NCBI RefSeq assembly: GCF_017303215.1 | Contig: NZ_JAEMWU010000001.1 | Span: 806,001 to 870,000, forward strand | DNA length: 64,000 nucleotides | Origin: Microbacterium esteraromaticum | GTDB taxonomy: Bacteria > Actinomycetota > Actinomycetes > Actinomycetales > Microbacteriaceae | Reading direction: 5' to 3' | Part shown: positions 52,102-59,993 of the stretch, piece after piece | How the letters are laid out: each line of letters opens with the position of its first letter | How positions within the stretch are numbered: the first letter of the stretch is position 1 | Notes under the pieces: model-generated | What the model saw: only the letters and a program-made list of their open reading frames with translations | The model's database searches: none | What the model was told of the DNA's origin: nothing | Made by a program: the position numbers and the translations under genes

Positions 52102-53331
52102 ATGCACGCTTCACAGTTCACCGGGCATCAGTGGCCGCCCCACGAGGTGGAGGTGTTGCCTTGGCGTCAGCAGGTGCGTGGAGGAACCCGCGCCGACCGG
52201 ATGCTGACTGTCGTACAGGCGACGATCCCTCCGATGATCGAGCACGCGGAGTATCTTCCTCCGATGCCGGTCATCGTGGCATCCGAGCACGCGTTGCTGG
52301 CCGTTGCTCAGGCAGACACGGATGCTGAGGGGCATTCTGCGGCGATGAGCCGCTTCATGATGCGTACGGAATCGGTTGCCTCGTCCAAGATCGAGCGGAT
52401 CACGGCCGATGCGGTCGACTACGCCAAAGCTCTGGCCGGCAACCGCTCGAACATTTCCGCGTCGAGCATGGTGGCGGCCAGCACAGCGTTGCACGAGCTC
52501 GTCACCGTGACCGGAGATCGTGGTCGATTCGAACTGGACGACGTCCTCGCCGCACACCACGCGCTCATGAAGGACGACCCGCAGGAAGCGTCCTACGCCG
52601 GCCGCCTGCGTGACATGCAGAACTGGATCGGCGGAAGCGACTACTCGCCTCGAGATGCGCTGCACGTGCCGCCCGCCTCCGAGCGTGTCCCCGCACTGAT
52701 GGACGACCTGCTCGCCTATCTGAACCGCGATGATGTGCCCGTGCTGACGCAGGCGGCGATCGGGCACGCCCAGTTCGAGTCGATCCATGCCTTCACCGAT
52801 GGCAATGGCCGTATCGGCCGAGCCTTGGTCTCCGCTGTCTTTCGTCGGCGAGGTGTGACGCGAAACGCTGTCGTTCCGCTGGCCAGCGGTCTGCTCGCCG
52901 AACGCGATAGCTACTTCGCAGCCCTCGGGGCATATCGCCTCGGCAACCCCGCTCCGTTGGTCGAGCTGTTCGCACGTTCCGCTCGCGCGGCGGCGACGTG
53001 CTCTCGCGTGTCCATCGCGCGCATCAAGGCGCTCCCGGGAGAGTGGATGGCAGAGGTCCAGCCACGCACGGGCTCTGCGGCCGCTGCTCTCATCCCCGCC
53101 TTCTATGACCATCCGGTGATGACGGTCTCGGAGATCGAACAGTACTCCGGCGCCTCTACGCAGGCGACCTACACGGCGATCGATCGGCTTGAGGATGCCG
53201 GCTTCATCCGCGAGATCACAGGACGCAAGCGCGACCGGGTCTGGGTGGCGTCTGAGCTTCTGGCTGAGCTCGACGATCTCGATCGGCGCATCCAGGCCGC
53301 AATGGTCAAGGGGTTGCCGACTCAAGGCTGA
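52102..53331 (+). CDS. Fic-domain protein (AMP transferase-like) with C-terminal winged helix
   Basis: 409 residues. An N-terminal domain contains an SSKIERI element that resembles the inhibitory helix motif (S/TxxxE) of Fic proteins. The Fic core has the motif HAFTDGNGRIGR (His, Asp, Gly-Asn-Gly, Arg) near residues 230-241. The C-terminal ~90 residues look like a winged helix (VSEIEQYSGASTQATYTAIDRLEDAGFI). Such proteins transfer AMP from ATP to target hydroxyl groups and may self-regulate transcription. No RBS is clear. The last gene before the tRNA-Phe island. Confidence 0.9.
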   Translation: MHASQFTGHQWPPHEVEVLPWRQQVRGGTRADRMLTVVQATIPPMIEHAEYLPPMPVIVASEHALLAVAQADTDAEGHSAAMSRFMMRTESVASSKIERITADAVDYAKALAGNRSNISASSMVAASTALHELVTVTGDRGRFELDDVLAAHHALMKDDPQEASYAGRLRDMQNWIGGSDYSPRDALHVPPASERVPALMDDLLAYLNRDDVPVLTQAAIGHAQFESIHAFTDGNGRIGRALVSAVFRRRGVTRNAVVPLASGLLAERDSYFAALGAYRLGNPAPLVELFARSARAAATCSRVSIARIKALPGEWMAEVQPRTGSAAAALIPAFYDHPVMTVSEIEQYSGASTQATYTAIDRLEDAGFIREITGRKRDRVWVASELLAELDDLDRRIQAAMVKGLPTQG

Positions 53332-53377
53332 GCCCGCGGCTCATCGACGAATCCATCTACCAAGAGCAGTCAGGGCA

Positions 53378-53495
53378 ACGACCGGGGGAGGGCAAAGCAA
53401 AACCCCCGCGATGTAGAAGCTACGCGAGGGTTTCTGGGATCACTGTAATGATGATCCTTGTGGCTCCGACCGGCATCGATCCGGTGACCTTTCGA
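53378..53495. repeat. Left attachment-site repeat (attL-like)
   Basis: Identical to 57326-57443 except for T versus G near 53454. It includes a tRNA-Phe 3' fragment (53461-53495) that lacks the anticodon and 5' half. Confidence 0.88.
53400..53433 (+). terminator. Hairpin copied with the attachment repeat; likely serves the Fic gene
   Basis: AAACCCCCGCG and CGCGAGGGTTT pair around a 12-nt loop, with T residues after the stem on the plus strand. It lies about 70 nt past the Fic stop. Confidence 0.65.
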
Positions 53496-53635
53496 CTTCA
53501 GTTGGATGCGGCGGGGTAACGGGTGCCTGTTGGTCGTCGGTTGCCGCGTGATTCCGCGGAAGTCGTCTGCGTTGGTCGCGGCTGGTTTGGGGTGGATTCA
53601 GTGGAATTGCCAGCACGGGACCGGCACATGGTGAT

Positions 53636-54565
53636 CTAGATCGAAAGATGATCGATGATCGTGCCAACATAGACGACCTCGTCGGCCACGAAGAAGTGAA
53701 TACGATTGACGTCGGGCCGGAATTTGGTGTGCCACTCGCAACGGATGGTGCGGCCATCGAAAACGAAGTCGCGTTCCTTCATTGCTGCAGAATTACGTCG
53801 TGTCTTGGGGCTTTCTGGGGAGGACGTCACTCCGAGCGAGCCAAAGGCCGCCTCGCGGTCTGCTGTTTCGGTGAAGGTGCGCCAGATGTCCCGCGCGTGG
53901 TCGTTGAGCGCTGATAGGTGCAGAACCAACGCGTCAAAGACAGCAGGGTGATCTCCCTTGAGCGTGTTTACATCGGCCCAGGCGCGGTCAGCGAAACGCA
54001 GGTTCGGGAATAGGCGTTCTGCATTTGCTTGTACTGCACCGATGTCCTCCGGGAACTCCGTAAGTACGCTCTGCCGCCAAGCTGCAGCCAGGTCCTGTCG
54101 GCTCGCGATCCTCCGCGTTACATTGAAGAAGCGAGCATCCTGGCAGGCAGCACAGTCCAAGGGCTCAGACCAGCATGCGTCGACCGTAGCTAGGGCTATC
54201 ACGGTGCCAGCGCCCGTGGCGGCAGCATCTGACATTAGGGTCAGGGCGTTGGTGTCTGATCCGAGGACCGGGCTGTAGATCGACGAGAAGTGCTCTCTGC
54301 AGAGTGAGCGCTCTGTTCGCTGTGCTGTGTAACCGCGATTGACGATCTTTCCTAAGATCGACCACATGTCCCCGGTGGGCAGGCCGTCGACACGCGGGAG
54401 GTTGCTCATCAGAGCATACAACGCCTGCATCGTGGTCGGCCCTACCCGAGGGTCTTTGTCATCGGCTCGCTCGTCGAGTCGTTTCCAGAAGGCCAAGCTG
54501 CCGACCGAACTAGGCGATGGGATGATCAGTTCTGGGTCAAACAACCGGAATATTTCTGCCGCCAT
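53636..54565 (-). CDS. Island protein of unknown function, partner of the DUF3696-type ATPase
   Basis: 309 residues; ATG 54565 lies one base after the ATPase stop, so the two are one transcript with translational coupling. Helical N-terminal half with a CxxC in DCAACQDARF near residues 140-145, and other scattered Cys. The C-terminal ~45 residues form alternating strands (TIRCEWHTKF, NRIHFFVAD, EVVYVGTIIDHL), which by shape recall small RelE/ParE-type beta sheets, only a guess. No HNH, TOPRIM or other nuclease motif is seen. As second gene in a two-gene ATPase cassette it is the candidate effector. Confidence 0.75.
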   Translation of the reverse strand: MAAEIFRLFDPELIIPSPSSVGSLAFWKRLDERADDKDPRVGPTTMQALYALMSNLPRVDGLPTGDMWSILGKIVNRGYTAQRTERSLCREHFSSIYSPVLGSDTNALTLMSDAAATGAGTVIALATVDACWSEPLDCAACQDARFFNVTRRIASRQDLAAAWRQSVLTEFPEDIGAVQANAERLFPNLRFADRAWADVNTLKGDHPAVFDALVLHLSALNDHARDIWRTFTETADREAAFGSLGVTSSPESPKTRRNSAAMKERDFVFDGRTIRCEWHTKFRPDVNRIHFFVADEVVYVGTIIDHLSI

Positions 54566-54566
54566 G

Positions 54567-56318
54567 CTAACTCGCCGTAGAGCGTGCGATGTTTGCCATG
54601 AGTATTGCGCGGACGTCTTCCTCGGCGGAAGATAGGAAACCGCTCGGCCATTCGGTCAGGTCGCCGAACTCTGTAACGTTGAGAGTCCGCGCCGTTGAGC
54701 CACCGTCACCTGGTTCCACAAAAATTATGTCAACCGAATCCGGTGCCACTTGGTCTTCAGCAACACGACGGCGAATGCGGGTGACAAATGCATCACTGTG
54801 TGTTTCTATAATGATCGACATGTCCGGACGAGCAGTTATTAGAAAGTCTGCGAGCCGCGCCTGTACTGCCGGGTGAAGATGGAGTTCAGGCTGCTCGATG
54901 ATGAAGATTGCATCTCTTGGCGCGGCGAGCACGCCGACGACAAGGGGGAGAGCTTGGCTGACGCCAACTCCCACTGAAGTCAGATCACGGGTGTGGCCAT
55001 CAACGATAAGGTCTAGCCCGACACCAAGCTTCCCGTGGGAGCGGGCGGAAACGGTCTCGCCAATCTTCAAGTATGACAACCAATGATCCACTGCCGTGTT
55101 TAGCGAGCGCACTTGATCTTCGCCGTCTGACGAGCGATATGGGACCAATGTCGTCTGTGCCCGTGACAGTACTGCTGCACTGTACTCGCCACGCGTACCG
55201 ACCGGGAGGCCTTTGGCAATTTCGTTCCAGTGATTCCATACAACACGCGGTTCATCGCGCAGAGGGCCAAGGTACTGTACTCGTTCGCCGAGGGCTTCCA
55301 TCGCGTTCTCTACAGCTTGCAAGGCAACGTATGTATCACCGAGTGTTACTTCGAGGATTCCTTCAAGTAAGCCATCGGCAACTGATCCGTGGCCCCAGAG
55401 TGAACCGCGAACTGGAAGAAATATGAAATCTCGACGCTGGCGCTCCTGGGCCGCAGCGTCGAGAAGGAGATCCTTCTCCCTAAGGCTTAGACGCCCCCAC
55501 ATTCGATCGAGTAGGTGGGGCGGCATTGTGCCGCGGCTGAAACCGTGCTCCTCCAGCAAGGCTCTTGCGGGGTGATCTTTCGAGCGTCCCGCTGCACGCG
55601 ACGCATGTCTCACGAACTCGTTGATGAGCGTGGCTCCGGCGACCCGGGAAGAGGACGTGTTCGAGGACTTCTTCGACGCAGCTTGCTGCCTGCCGTCAAG
55701 TACTGCTTGGATAGCACGCCGATATGAGTCTCGGAGGCTATCCGGTTGTTTGAACTGGATTACCCCGATCGGGCGGAGCCCTTGCAGAATCACGTAGGTG
55801 CGCAGAAGATCTGGGGCGCCGTCGATCATTGACTTGAGTCGTAGTGCGTCGACGGTTCCGATTCCCCGCAGCAGATCTTCTGCTCGGTTGCGGTCGCCAG
55901 TTCGAGAGTGTGCGTGTTCGAGCACGAGCGGCGGGGTTGCGTTGTCGCCCGGGATGATCTCGATGCGGGTAGGGGTGAGGGTAGAGCCGTCTGGCTTTGG
56001 GGAGAGACTGAAAGTTGCCTGTAGCTCTCGGCCGTGCAGCAATTCCTCGTTTCGCTCGGCCTTGAGCTCCATGTTGATGGTGATCGCATTGCCGCCTGAT
56101 GCTTCCCGTACCAGATCGGTGGCTTCCCCGAGCCGTACAAGCGGACCGTTGAGGACGAGCGGGCCCTCACTGTGGAGGCTCTGAGCGAGGAGGAGTAGGG
56201 ACTGAATGATGGACGATTTTCCGCTGCTGTTGATGCCCGTGAGAATCGTTGTCTTTCCGCTTCGGGTGTCCAGTTGTGCTGAGCGCACACCCTTGAAATC
56301 GTTGACCTGCCAGAGCAT
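54567..56318 (-). CDS. AAA/ABC-type ATPase with DUF3696-like C-terminus (OLD/AAA15-related)
   Basis: 583 residues from ATG 56318. Walker A GINSSGKSS at 28-36, ABC-like signature in GVGVSQALPLV, Walker B in AIFIIEQPELHLHP and a following IIIETHSDAFVTRI (H-loop/D-loop) show an SMC/RecF-like ATPase with an inserted middle domain. The end, with FVEPGDGG and TEWPSGFLSSAEED, fits DUF3696. Such ATPases are found in two-gene defence modules (Septu PtuA, PARIS AriA and similar are related in ATPase type). Here it is first gene of a tRNA-inserted cassette and likely senses infection and controls its partner. Exact system is not identified. Confidence 0.88.
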   Translation of the reverse strand: MLWQVNDFKGVRSAQLDTRSGKTTILTGINSSGKSSIIQSLLLLAQSLHSEGPLVLNGPLVRLGEATDLVREASGGNAITINMELKAERNEELLHGRELQATFSLSPKPDGSTLTPTRIEIIPGDNATPPLVLEHAHSRTGDRNRAEDLLRGIGTVDALRLKSMIDGAPDLLRTYVILQGLRPIGVIQFKQPDSLRDSYRRAIQAVLDGRQQAASKKSSNTSSSRVAGATLINEFVRHASRAAGRSKDHPARALLEEHGFSRGTMPPHLLDRMWGRLSLREKDLLLDAAAQERQRRDFIFLPVRGSLWGHGSVADGLLEGILEVTLGDTYVALQAVENAMEALGERVQYLGPLRDEPRVVWNHWNEIAKGLPVGTRGEYSAAVLSRAQTTLVPYRSSDGEDQVRSLNTAVDHWLSYLKIGETVSARSHGKLGVGLDLIVDGHTRDLTSVGVGVSQALPLVVGVLAAPRDAIFIIEQPELHLHPAVQARLADFLITARPDMSIIIETHSDAFVTRIRRRVAEDQVAPDSVDIIFVEPGDGGSTARTLNVTEFGDLTEWPSGFLSSAEEDVRAILMANIARSTAS

Positions 56319-56568
56319 CGATACCCCTCCTCACCGCGAGTGTAGCGTCCGTTGGGAAGTTCGAGCGTGTCGCGCCGACGGGGAGCGCTCGGGCCGCAGC
56401 GGAGCGAGGACCGGACGCGCCGCAGGCGGTGCTGTCGGCCGGAGGTCGGCCTTGAACGAGTAAAGAAAGTCCTCACACCTCGCGTCACTTCGTGGACCGC
56501 CGAGCTCGCGTGGCTGTTGCCTTGACGTCTTCGGGGTTGACTGCGCGGGCCTCGAAGCGTCGGTGCCA

Positions 56569-57246
56569 CTAGTCAAACACCGAGAGCAGCTTTGGGTCGC
56601 GGCGCTTCAGCGCTACTGACATGAACGACGCCAGATCATCGATCGGTCGAGTGATCCGTTCATCCGCGGGGTTTCTGACGAATCCGAGCTGCTTCGATGC
56701 GTTCTTGCCGAACAGGGCCGTGAACTCCTCAGAGACGATGGAGCGCATCCGTCTGCGCCGCTTCAGCTGCTCGTCCAGGGCGGGGGAGATGCCGCTGAAG
56801 TCCCTGTCGATGACCGAGAGGAACGGCGCGAGGAAGATGTCGACCAGTGGGTCCGCCTTGAGCAGTTCCCGTACCGCCTGCACATGGTGGTCGTTGTATC
56901 GGTGGCGGAGTGCACTCGGCGACACCGGCTGCCACTTGGCAAGCATGGCGAGCTTGGGACGCGGATCGGCGACTGTTTGCGCGTGAGTAGTCAGTAGAGC
57001 GTGGATGTCGGCCGAGCGATCGGCTAGTTCAGCGCTGACGCCGGCAACCCGCTGGAGCCACTCCTCGGTGTCGTCGTCGGGGAGGTCGGCCGCTGTTGGG
57101 GTCCAGCGCGGCGGCGTTGAGTGCTCGAAGTCGGCCGCAGGGCTGGTCCAGCAGGCTGCTGGACTGGCTTCGCGCTCATGCTCGAGGTCGGTGGGGGCGG
57201 GGTGGTTTCGACGCCGCCACCGGCACAAAACCGGCACAAGGCCCAC
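56569..57246 (-). CDS. Hypothetical island protein, possibly 5'-altered
   Basis: Up to 225 residues from GTG 57246. The first ~45 residues are Arg/Pro/Ala-rich and run through repetitive DNA, and look non-coding; the rest from LPDDDTEEWLQRVAGV onward reads as a helical soluble protein with KRRRRMR near the middle of its second half. The real start may be internal, or the natural N-terminus may have been lost when the island formed. It is separated from the ATPase gene by ~250 nt. No family is recognised. Confidence 0.45.
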   Translation of the reverse strand: MGLVPVLCRWRRRNHPAPTDLEHEREASPAACWTSPAADFEHSTPPRWTPTAADLPDDDTEEWLQRVAGVSAELADRSADIHALLTTHAQTVADPRPKLAMLAKWQPVSPSALRHRYNDHHVQAVRELLKADPLVDIFLAPFLSVIDRDFSGISPALDEQLKRRRRMRSIVSEEFTALFGKNASKQLGFVRNPADERITRPIDDLASFMSVALKRRDPKLLSVFD

Positions 57247-57253
57247 GGGCGGC

Positions 57254-57335
57254 GCGTTTCGTCTCGCTTCGCTCGCTCAACGACCGGGGCTGGGTGGAGG
57301 CGTTTCGTCGCGCTTCGCTCGCTCGACGACCGGGG
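57254..57335. repeat. Direct repeat of a GTTTCGTC...CTTCGCTCGCTC unit
   Basis: A 36-nt unit beginning GCGTTTCGTC and ending ACGACCGGGG occurs at 57254-57289 and 57300-57335 (period 46, few mismatches). The second copy runs into the right attachment repeat. Such intergenic units are common in Microbacterium-like genomes. Confidence 0.7.
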
Positions 57336-57443
57336 GAGGGCAAAGCAAAACCCCCGCGATGTAGAAGCTACGCGAGGGTTTCTGGGATCACGGTAATGAT
57401 GATCCTTGTGGCTCCGACCGGCATCGATCCGGTGACCTTTCGA
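57326..57443. repeat. Right attachment-site repeat (attR-like) within tRNA-Phe
   Basis: Covers the tRNA-Phe 3' part from just after the anticodon loop (57409-57443), its flank and the terminator hairpin. Matches 53378-53495 at 117 of 118 positions by eye. Confidence 0.88.
57348..57381 (-). terminator. Terminator of tRNA-Phe
   Basis: On the minus strand AAACCCTCGCG and CGCGGGGGTTT form an 11-bp stem with one mismatch and a 12-nt loop, followed by TGCTTTG. It lies ~28 nt past the tRNA 3' end. Confidence 0.7.
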
Positions 57444-57481
57444 TTTTCAGTCGAACGCTCTACCAACTGAGCTACAGAGCC
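57409..57481 (-). tRNA. tRNA-Phe (GAA)
   Basis: 73 nt. Acceptor arms GGCTCTG and CGGAGCC, D-arm AGCTCAGTTGGTAGAGC, anticodon loop CTGAAAA with GAA, T-arm with GGTTC-like GGATCGATGCC, discriminator A. CCA is not encoded. The 3' 35 nt form part of the island's attachment repeat. Confidence 0.95.
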
Positions 57482-57551
57482 GCGCGGCACTTCGTGGAAC
57501 TGCCGCGTCCGATACGAAAGGCCTTCTCGAAAGAAGGCCCGTCGCTTGGAG

Positions 57552-57625
57552 CGACCCTGACGGGACTTGAACCCGCGACCTCCGCCGTGACAGGGCGGCA
57601 CGCTAACCAACTGCGCTACAGGGCC
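57552..57625 (-). tRNA. tRNA-Asp (GTC)
   Basis: 74 nt. Acceptor arms GGCCCTG and CAGGGTC with one G-U, D-arm GCGCAGTTGGTTAGCG, anticodon GTC in CTGTCAC, T-arm CGGGTTCAAGTCCCG, discriminator G as expected for Asp. Confidence 0.95.
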
Positions 57626-57652
57626 ATACTTGTTAAATTGTATCGGAAAGAG

Positions 57653-57725
57653 TGACCCCAACGGGATTCGAACCCGTGCTACCGCCGTGAAAGGGCGGCG
57701 TCCTAGGCCGCTAAACGATGGGGCC
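57653..57725 (-). tRNA. tRNA-Glu (TTC)
   Basis: 73 nt. Acceptor arms GGCCCCA and TGGGGTC, anticodon TTC in CTTTCAC, T-arm CGGGTTCGAATCCCG, discriminator A. It is first of the three tRNAs in the likely minus-strand transcript. Confidence 0.95.
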
Positions 57726-57845
57726 GGATGAGATCCCCGGGGGGTTCCCTTGCCGACGCTCAAGCATAAGCGGTTTTTCCTCCAAAAGTGAAATCGAGGG
57801 CGGTTCGGCTTGTATCCCGGGCGTTTCGAGGCAGGATGGAGGTGC

Positions 57846-57905
57846 CTCGCGCGCACGCGCGAGACCGACGAGACCTGTTGCAGTTGTGACGAATGTTGTT
57901 AGTGT
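57846..57905 (+). promoter_or_regulatory. Promoter and inverted repeat before the M23 peptidase gene
   Basis: TTGCAG (57878-57883) and TAGTGT (57900-57905) with a 16-nt spacer are -35/-10 candidates. Upstream, CTCGCGCG-CA-CGCGCGAG at 57846-57863 is a perfect 8-bp inverted repeat that could bind a regulator. Confidence 0.45.
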
Positions 57906-57934
57906 GGCAACTGTGAAACGGGGGACGATGCCGT

Positions 57935-59320
57935 GTGAACGATGACGTGCTGAAGGATGCGACTGCAGCATCCGATGACTGCGACTGCGCGCCTACATCC
58001 GCAGAGCGACGCTCCCTCTGGCCCTCGGCCAAGGTGTCGCGCCGCGGCGCGATCACCGTTGGTGCACTCAGTGCCATCGCGGTTACCGCCTTCGGAATCT
58101 CTGCCGGCAGCCCCACCGCCCACGCCGCCGACTACCCGAGCTGGGATGACGTTCAGCGCGCGAAGGCCAACGAGGTCGCCAAAGCCGGCGAGATCACCCG
58201 TATCCAGGGTCTGATCGAGCAGCTCACCCAGCAGGCCGCCGCCGCCGAAGAAGCCGCACGCAAGGCCGGCGAGGAGTTCTACGCCGCCCAGCAGGCGTAC
58301 TTCGAGCAGGCAGACAAGGCCGAAGACCTGCAGGCTCAGGCTGACGAGCAGTCGGCCATCGCTGATGAGAGCGCGCAGAAGGCCGGCCAGGTCGCCAACC
58401 AGATCTACCGCAACAACGGAGACGACGCCGCTCTCGAGATGTTCCTCTCGAACTCGGGCGACGGCGCCGACGACCTGCTGGAACGCCTCGGCAGCATGGA
58501 CAAGCTGCTCGAGTACAACCGTGCAGTTGCCGACCGCGCCGCCGCCGCCCGCGACTCGGCGCAGTCGCTCACCGACCAGGCGGTCAAGGCGCGCGACGAA
58601 CGCGATCGGCTGCAGAAGGTCGCCGAGCAGAAGATGATCGCCGCGCAGCAGGCCGCGGATGCCGCCCAGGCGGCCCTGCAACAGAAGCAGGACAACCTGC
58701 TCACGCTCGAAGCGCAACTCGCCGCGCTCAAGGACACCACGACCGCGACGGTCGCCGGTTACCAGGAGGGCGAGCGCAAGCGCAAGGAAGAAGAAGAGCG
58801 TCGCCGCCGCGAAGAGGAAGAGCGTCGTAAGCAGGAGGAAGCCGCCAACAACAACGGCGGTGGCGGCTCCGGCGGCGGAGGAGGTGGCGGTGGCACCGGC
58901 GGATCGGGCTCCGGCGCCTGGCGCCGCCCGCACGGCGGGTACATCTCGTCGCACTATGGCCCGCGCCCCCCGCGCTGTGTCAACGGCGTCTGCCGCTCGA
59001 CGTTCCACCGCGGAACCGACTTCGCCAATGGGTGCGGCACGGGAATCTACGCCGCCTCATCCGGGCGCGTCGATGCCGCGTTCTACAACGACGGCTACGG
59101 CAACTACATCCGCATCCAGCACGGCGGCGGCGTCGCCACCGGCTACGCGCACCTCAGTCGATTCGCTGTGAGATACGGCCAGCAGGTCAGCGCCGGGCAG
59201 CTCATCGGCTACGCCGGCAACACGGGCGCCTCGCAGGGGTGCCACCTGCACTTCGAGGTCTACACGGGCGGCGGAACCACCAACCCGTACAACTTCCTCA
59301 GGGCCCGCGGCGCGATCTGA
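57935..59320 (+). CDS. Tat-exported M23 family metallopeptidase with coiled-coil domain
   Basis: 461 residues from GTG 57935 with a GGGGGA box upstream. A twin-Arg signal (KVSRRGAITVGAL, then a hydrophobic stretch and AHA cleavage site) occupies about 35-67. A long coiled coil follows (about 75-310, Ala/Gln/Glu-rich, ending in an Arg/Glu run), then a Gly-rich hinge and an LytM domain with zinc ligands in HRGTDF and CHLHFEVY. The architecture is that of EnvC/NlpD-like or RipA-partner cell-wall hydrolases that cut peptide cross-links in peptidoglycan during division. Tat export of such a protein is noteworthy. Confidence 0.92.
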   Translation: MNDDVLKDATAASDDCDCAPTSAERRSLWPSAKVSRRGAITVGALSAIAVTAFGISAGSPTAHAADYPSWDDVQRAKANEVAKAGEITRIQGLIEQLTQQAAAAEEAARKAGEEFYAAQQAYFEQADKAEDLQAQADEQSAIADESAQKAGQVANQIYRNNGDDAALEMFLSNSGDGADDLLERLGSMDKLLEYNRAVADRAAAARDSAQSLTDQAVKARDERDRLQKVAEQKMIAAQQAADAAQAALQQKQDNLLTLEAQLAALKDTTTATVAGYQEGERKRKEEEERRRREEEERRKQEEAANNNGGGGSGGGGGGGGTGGSGSGAWRRPHGGYISSHYGPRPPRCVNGVCRSTFHRGTDFANGCGTGIYAASSGRVDAAFYNDGYGNYIRIQHGGGVATGYAHLSRFAVRYGQQVSAGQLIGYAGNTGASQGCHLHFEVYTGGGTTNPYNFLRARGAI

Positions 59321-59343
59321 TCGCGTGCATCCGCCACAACGAC

Positions 59344-59373
59344 GAAACCCCCGGCCGCTCGGCCGGGGGTTTC
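59344..59373. terminator. Bidirectional hairpin terminator
   Basis: GAAACCCCCGGCC and GGCCGGGGGTTTC form a perfect 13-bp stem with a GCTC loop, flanked by A and T residues on the two sides. It separates the convergent M23 peptidase and ppa genes. Confidence 0.92.
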
Positions 59374-59400
59374 ATCGTTCGGGCTCAGGGCCCGCGAAGA

Positions 59401-59892
59401 TCAGTGGCCCTCGGCGCCGAAACGCTCGATCGCCTCGTCGAGGATGCGCTGGGCCTCAGCGGCATCGCCCCACGCGTCGACCTTGACCCACTTGTTGGGC
59501 TCGAGGTCCTTGTAGTGCTCGAAGAAGTGCTCGATCTCCTTCTTCGTGTACTCGGCCAGGTCGCCCAGGTCCTGGATGTGCGCCCAGCGCGGGTCCTTCG
59601 AGAGCACGGCGACCAGCTTGTCGTCGCCACCGGCCTCGTCGCTCATCTTCAGAACGGCCACCGGGCGCACGTTCACAACCACGCCGGGGTAGATCGCGTG
59701 GTCGAGCAGCACGAGCACGTCCAGCGGGTCGCCGTCCTCACCGAGCGTGTTGTCGAAGTAGCCGTAGTCAGCCGGGTAGCCGAACGTCGTGTACAGCACG
59801 CGATCGAGGTGCACGCGCCCCGTCTCGTGGTCGACCTCGTACTTCACGCGGCTGCCGCGGGGGATCTCGATGACGGCGTCGTGTGCGCCCAT
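59401..59892 (-). CDS. ppa: Inorganic pyrophosphatase
   Basis: 163 residues from ATG 59892 with a GGAGAG box; the longer in-frame extension to 60114 is antisense to tilS and rejected. Family I soluble PPase motifs are present: IEIPRGSRVKYEVD, DYGYFDNT and the metal-binding EDGDPLDVLVLLD, then KDPRW. It hydrolyses diphosphate to phosphate in the cytosol to drive biosynthesis. Divergent from tilS. Confidence 0.97.
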   Translation of the reverse strand: MGAHDAVIEIPRGSRVKYEVDHETGRVHLDRVLYTTFGYPADYGYFDNTLGEDGDPLDVLVLLDHAIYPGVVVNVRPVAVLKMSDEAGGDDKLVAVLSKDPRWAHIQDLGDLAEYTKKEIEHFFEHYKDLEPNKWVKVDAWGDAAEAQRILDEAIERFGAEGH

Positions 59893-59993
59893 GGGTGCTC
59901 TCCTTGAAAGACGATGAAAAAAGACGGTGGATGCCGGTGACCAGCCTACTTCGCGATGAGCGCCGCGCTCGTTCGGGCGGCTAGCGTGGGAGG

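Larger units (their letters stand above)
53332..53635. other. Intergenic stretch holding the left island junction
   Basis: 304 nt between the Fic gene and the island gene. It contains the left 118-bp repeat (53378-53495), including a copy of the tRNA terminator hairpin and a 35-nt fragment of tRNA-Phe. The rest (53496-53635) shows no gene. Confidence 0.7.
53378..57443. mobile_element. Small genomic island at the 3' end of tRNA-Phe
   Basis: Direct repeats of 118 bp (53378-53495 and 57326-57443; one mismatch seen) bound the element with a period of 3948 nt. The right repeat covers the 3' 35 nt of the intact tRNA-Phe gene plus its downstream hairpin; the left carries the displaced copy. This is the footprint of site-specific integration into a tRNA gene. 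The cargo is two coupled genes and one possibly truncated gene. No integrase or transposase is present, so the element is a stripped remnant or is mobilised in trans. GC content of the cargo appears lower than its surroundings. Confidence 0.85.

Noticed and set aside
53461..53495. Second tRNA-Phe gene at the left island end
   Set aside because: Only the 3' 35 nt are present; anticodon, D-arm and 5' acceptor strand are missing. It is the displaced copy from integration.
53636..56318. Assignment of the ATPase pair to Septu or PARIS
   Set aside because: The ATPase type fits loosely, but the partner lacks the HNH motif expected of PtuB and the TOPRIM-type motifs expected of AriB.
57726..57934. 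Riboswitch (for example a cyclic di-AMP type) upstream of the cell-wall hydrolase gene
   Set aside because: The likely transcription start leaves only about 25 nt of leader, too short for such an element, and no matching structure was seen.
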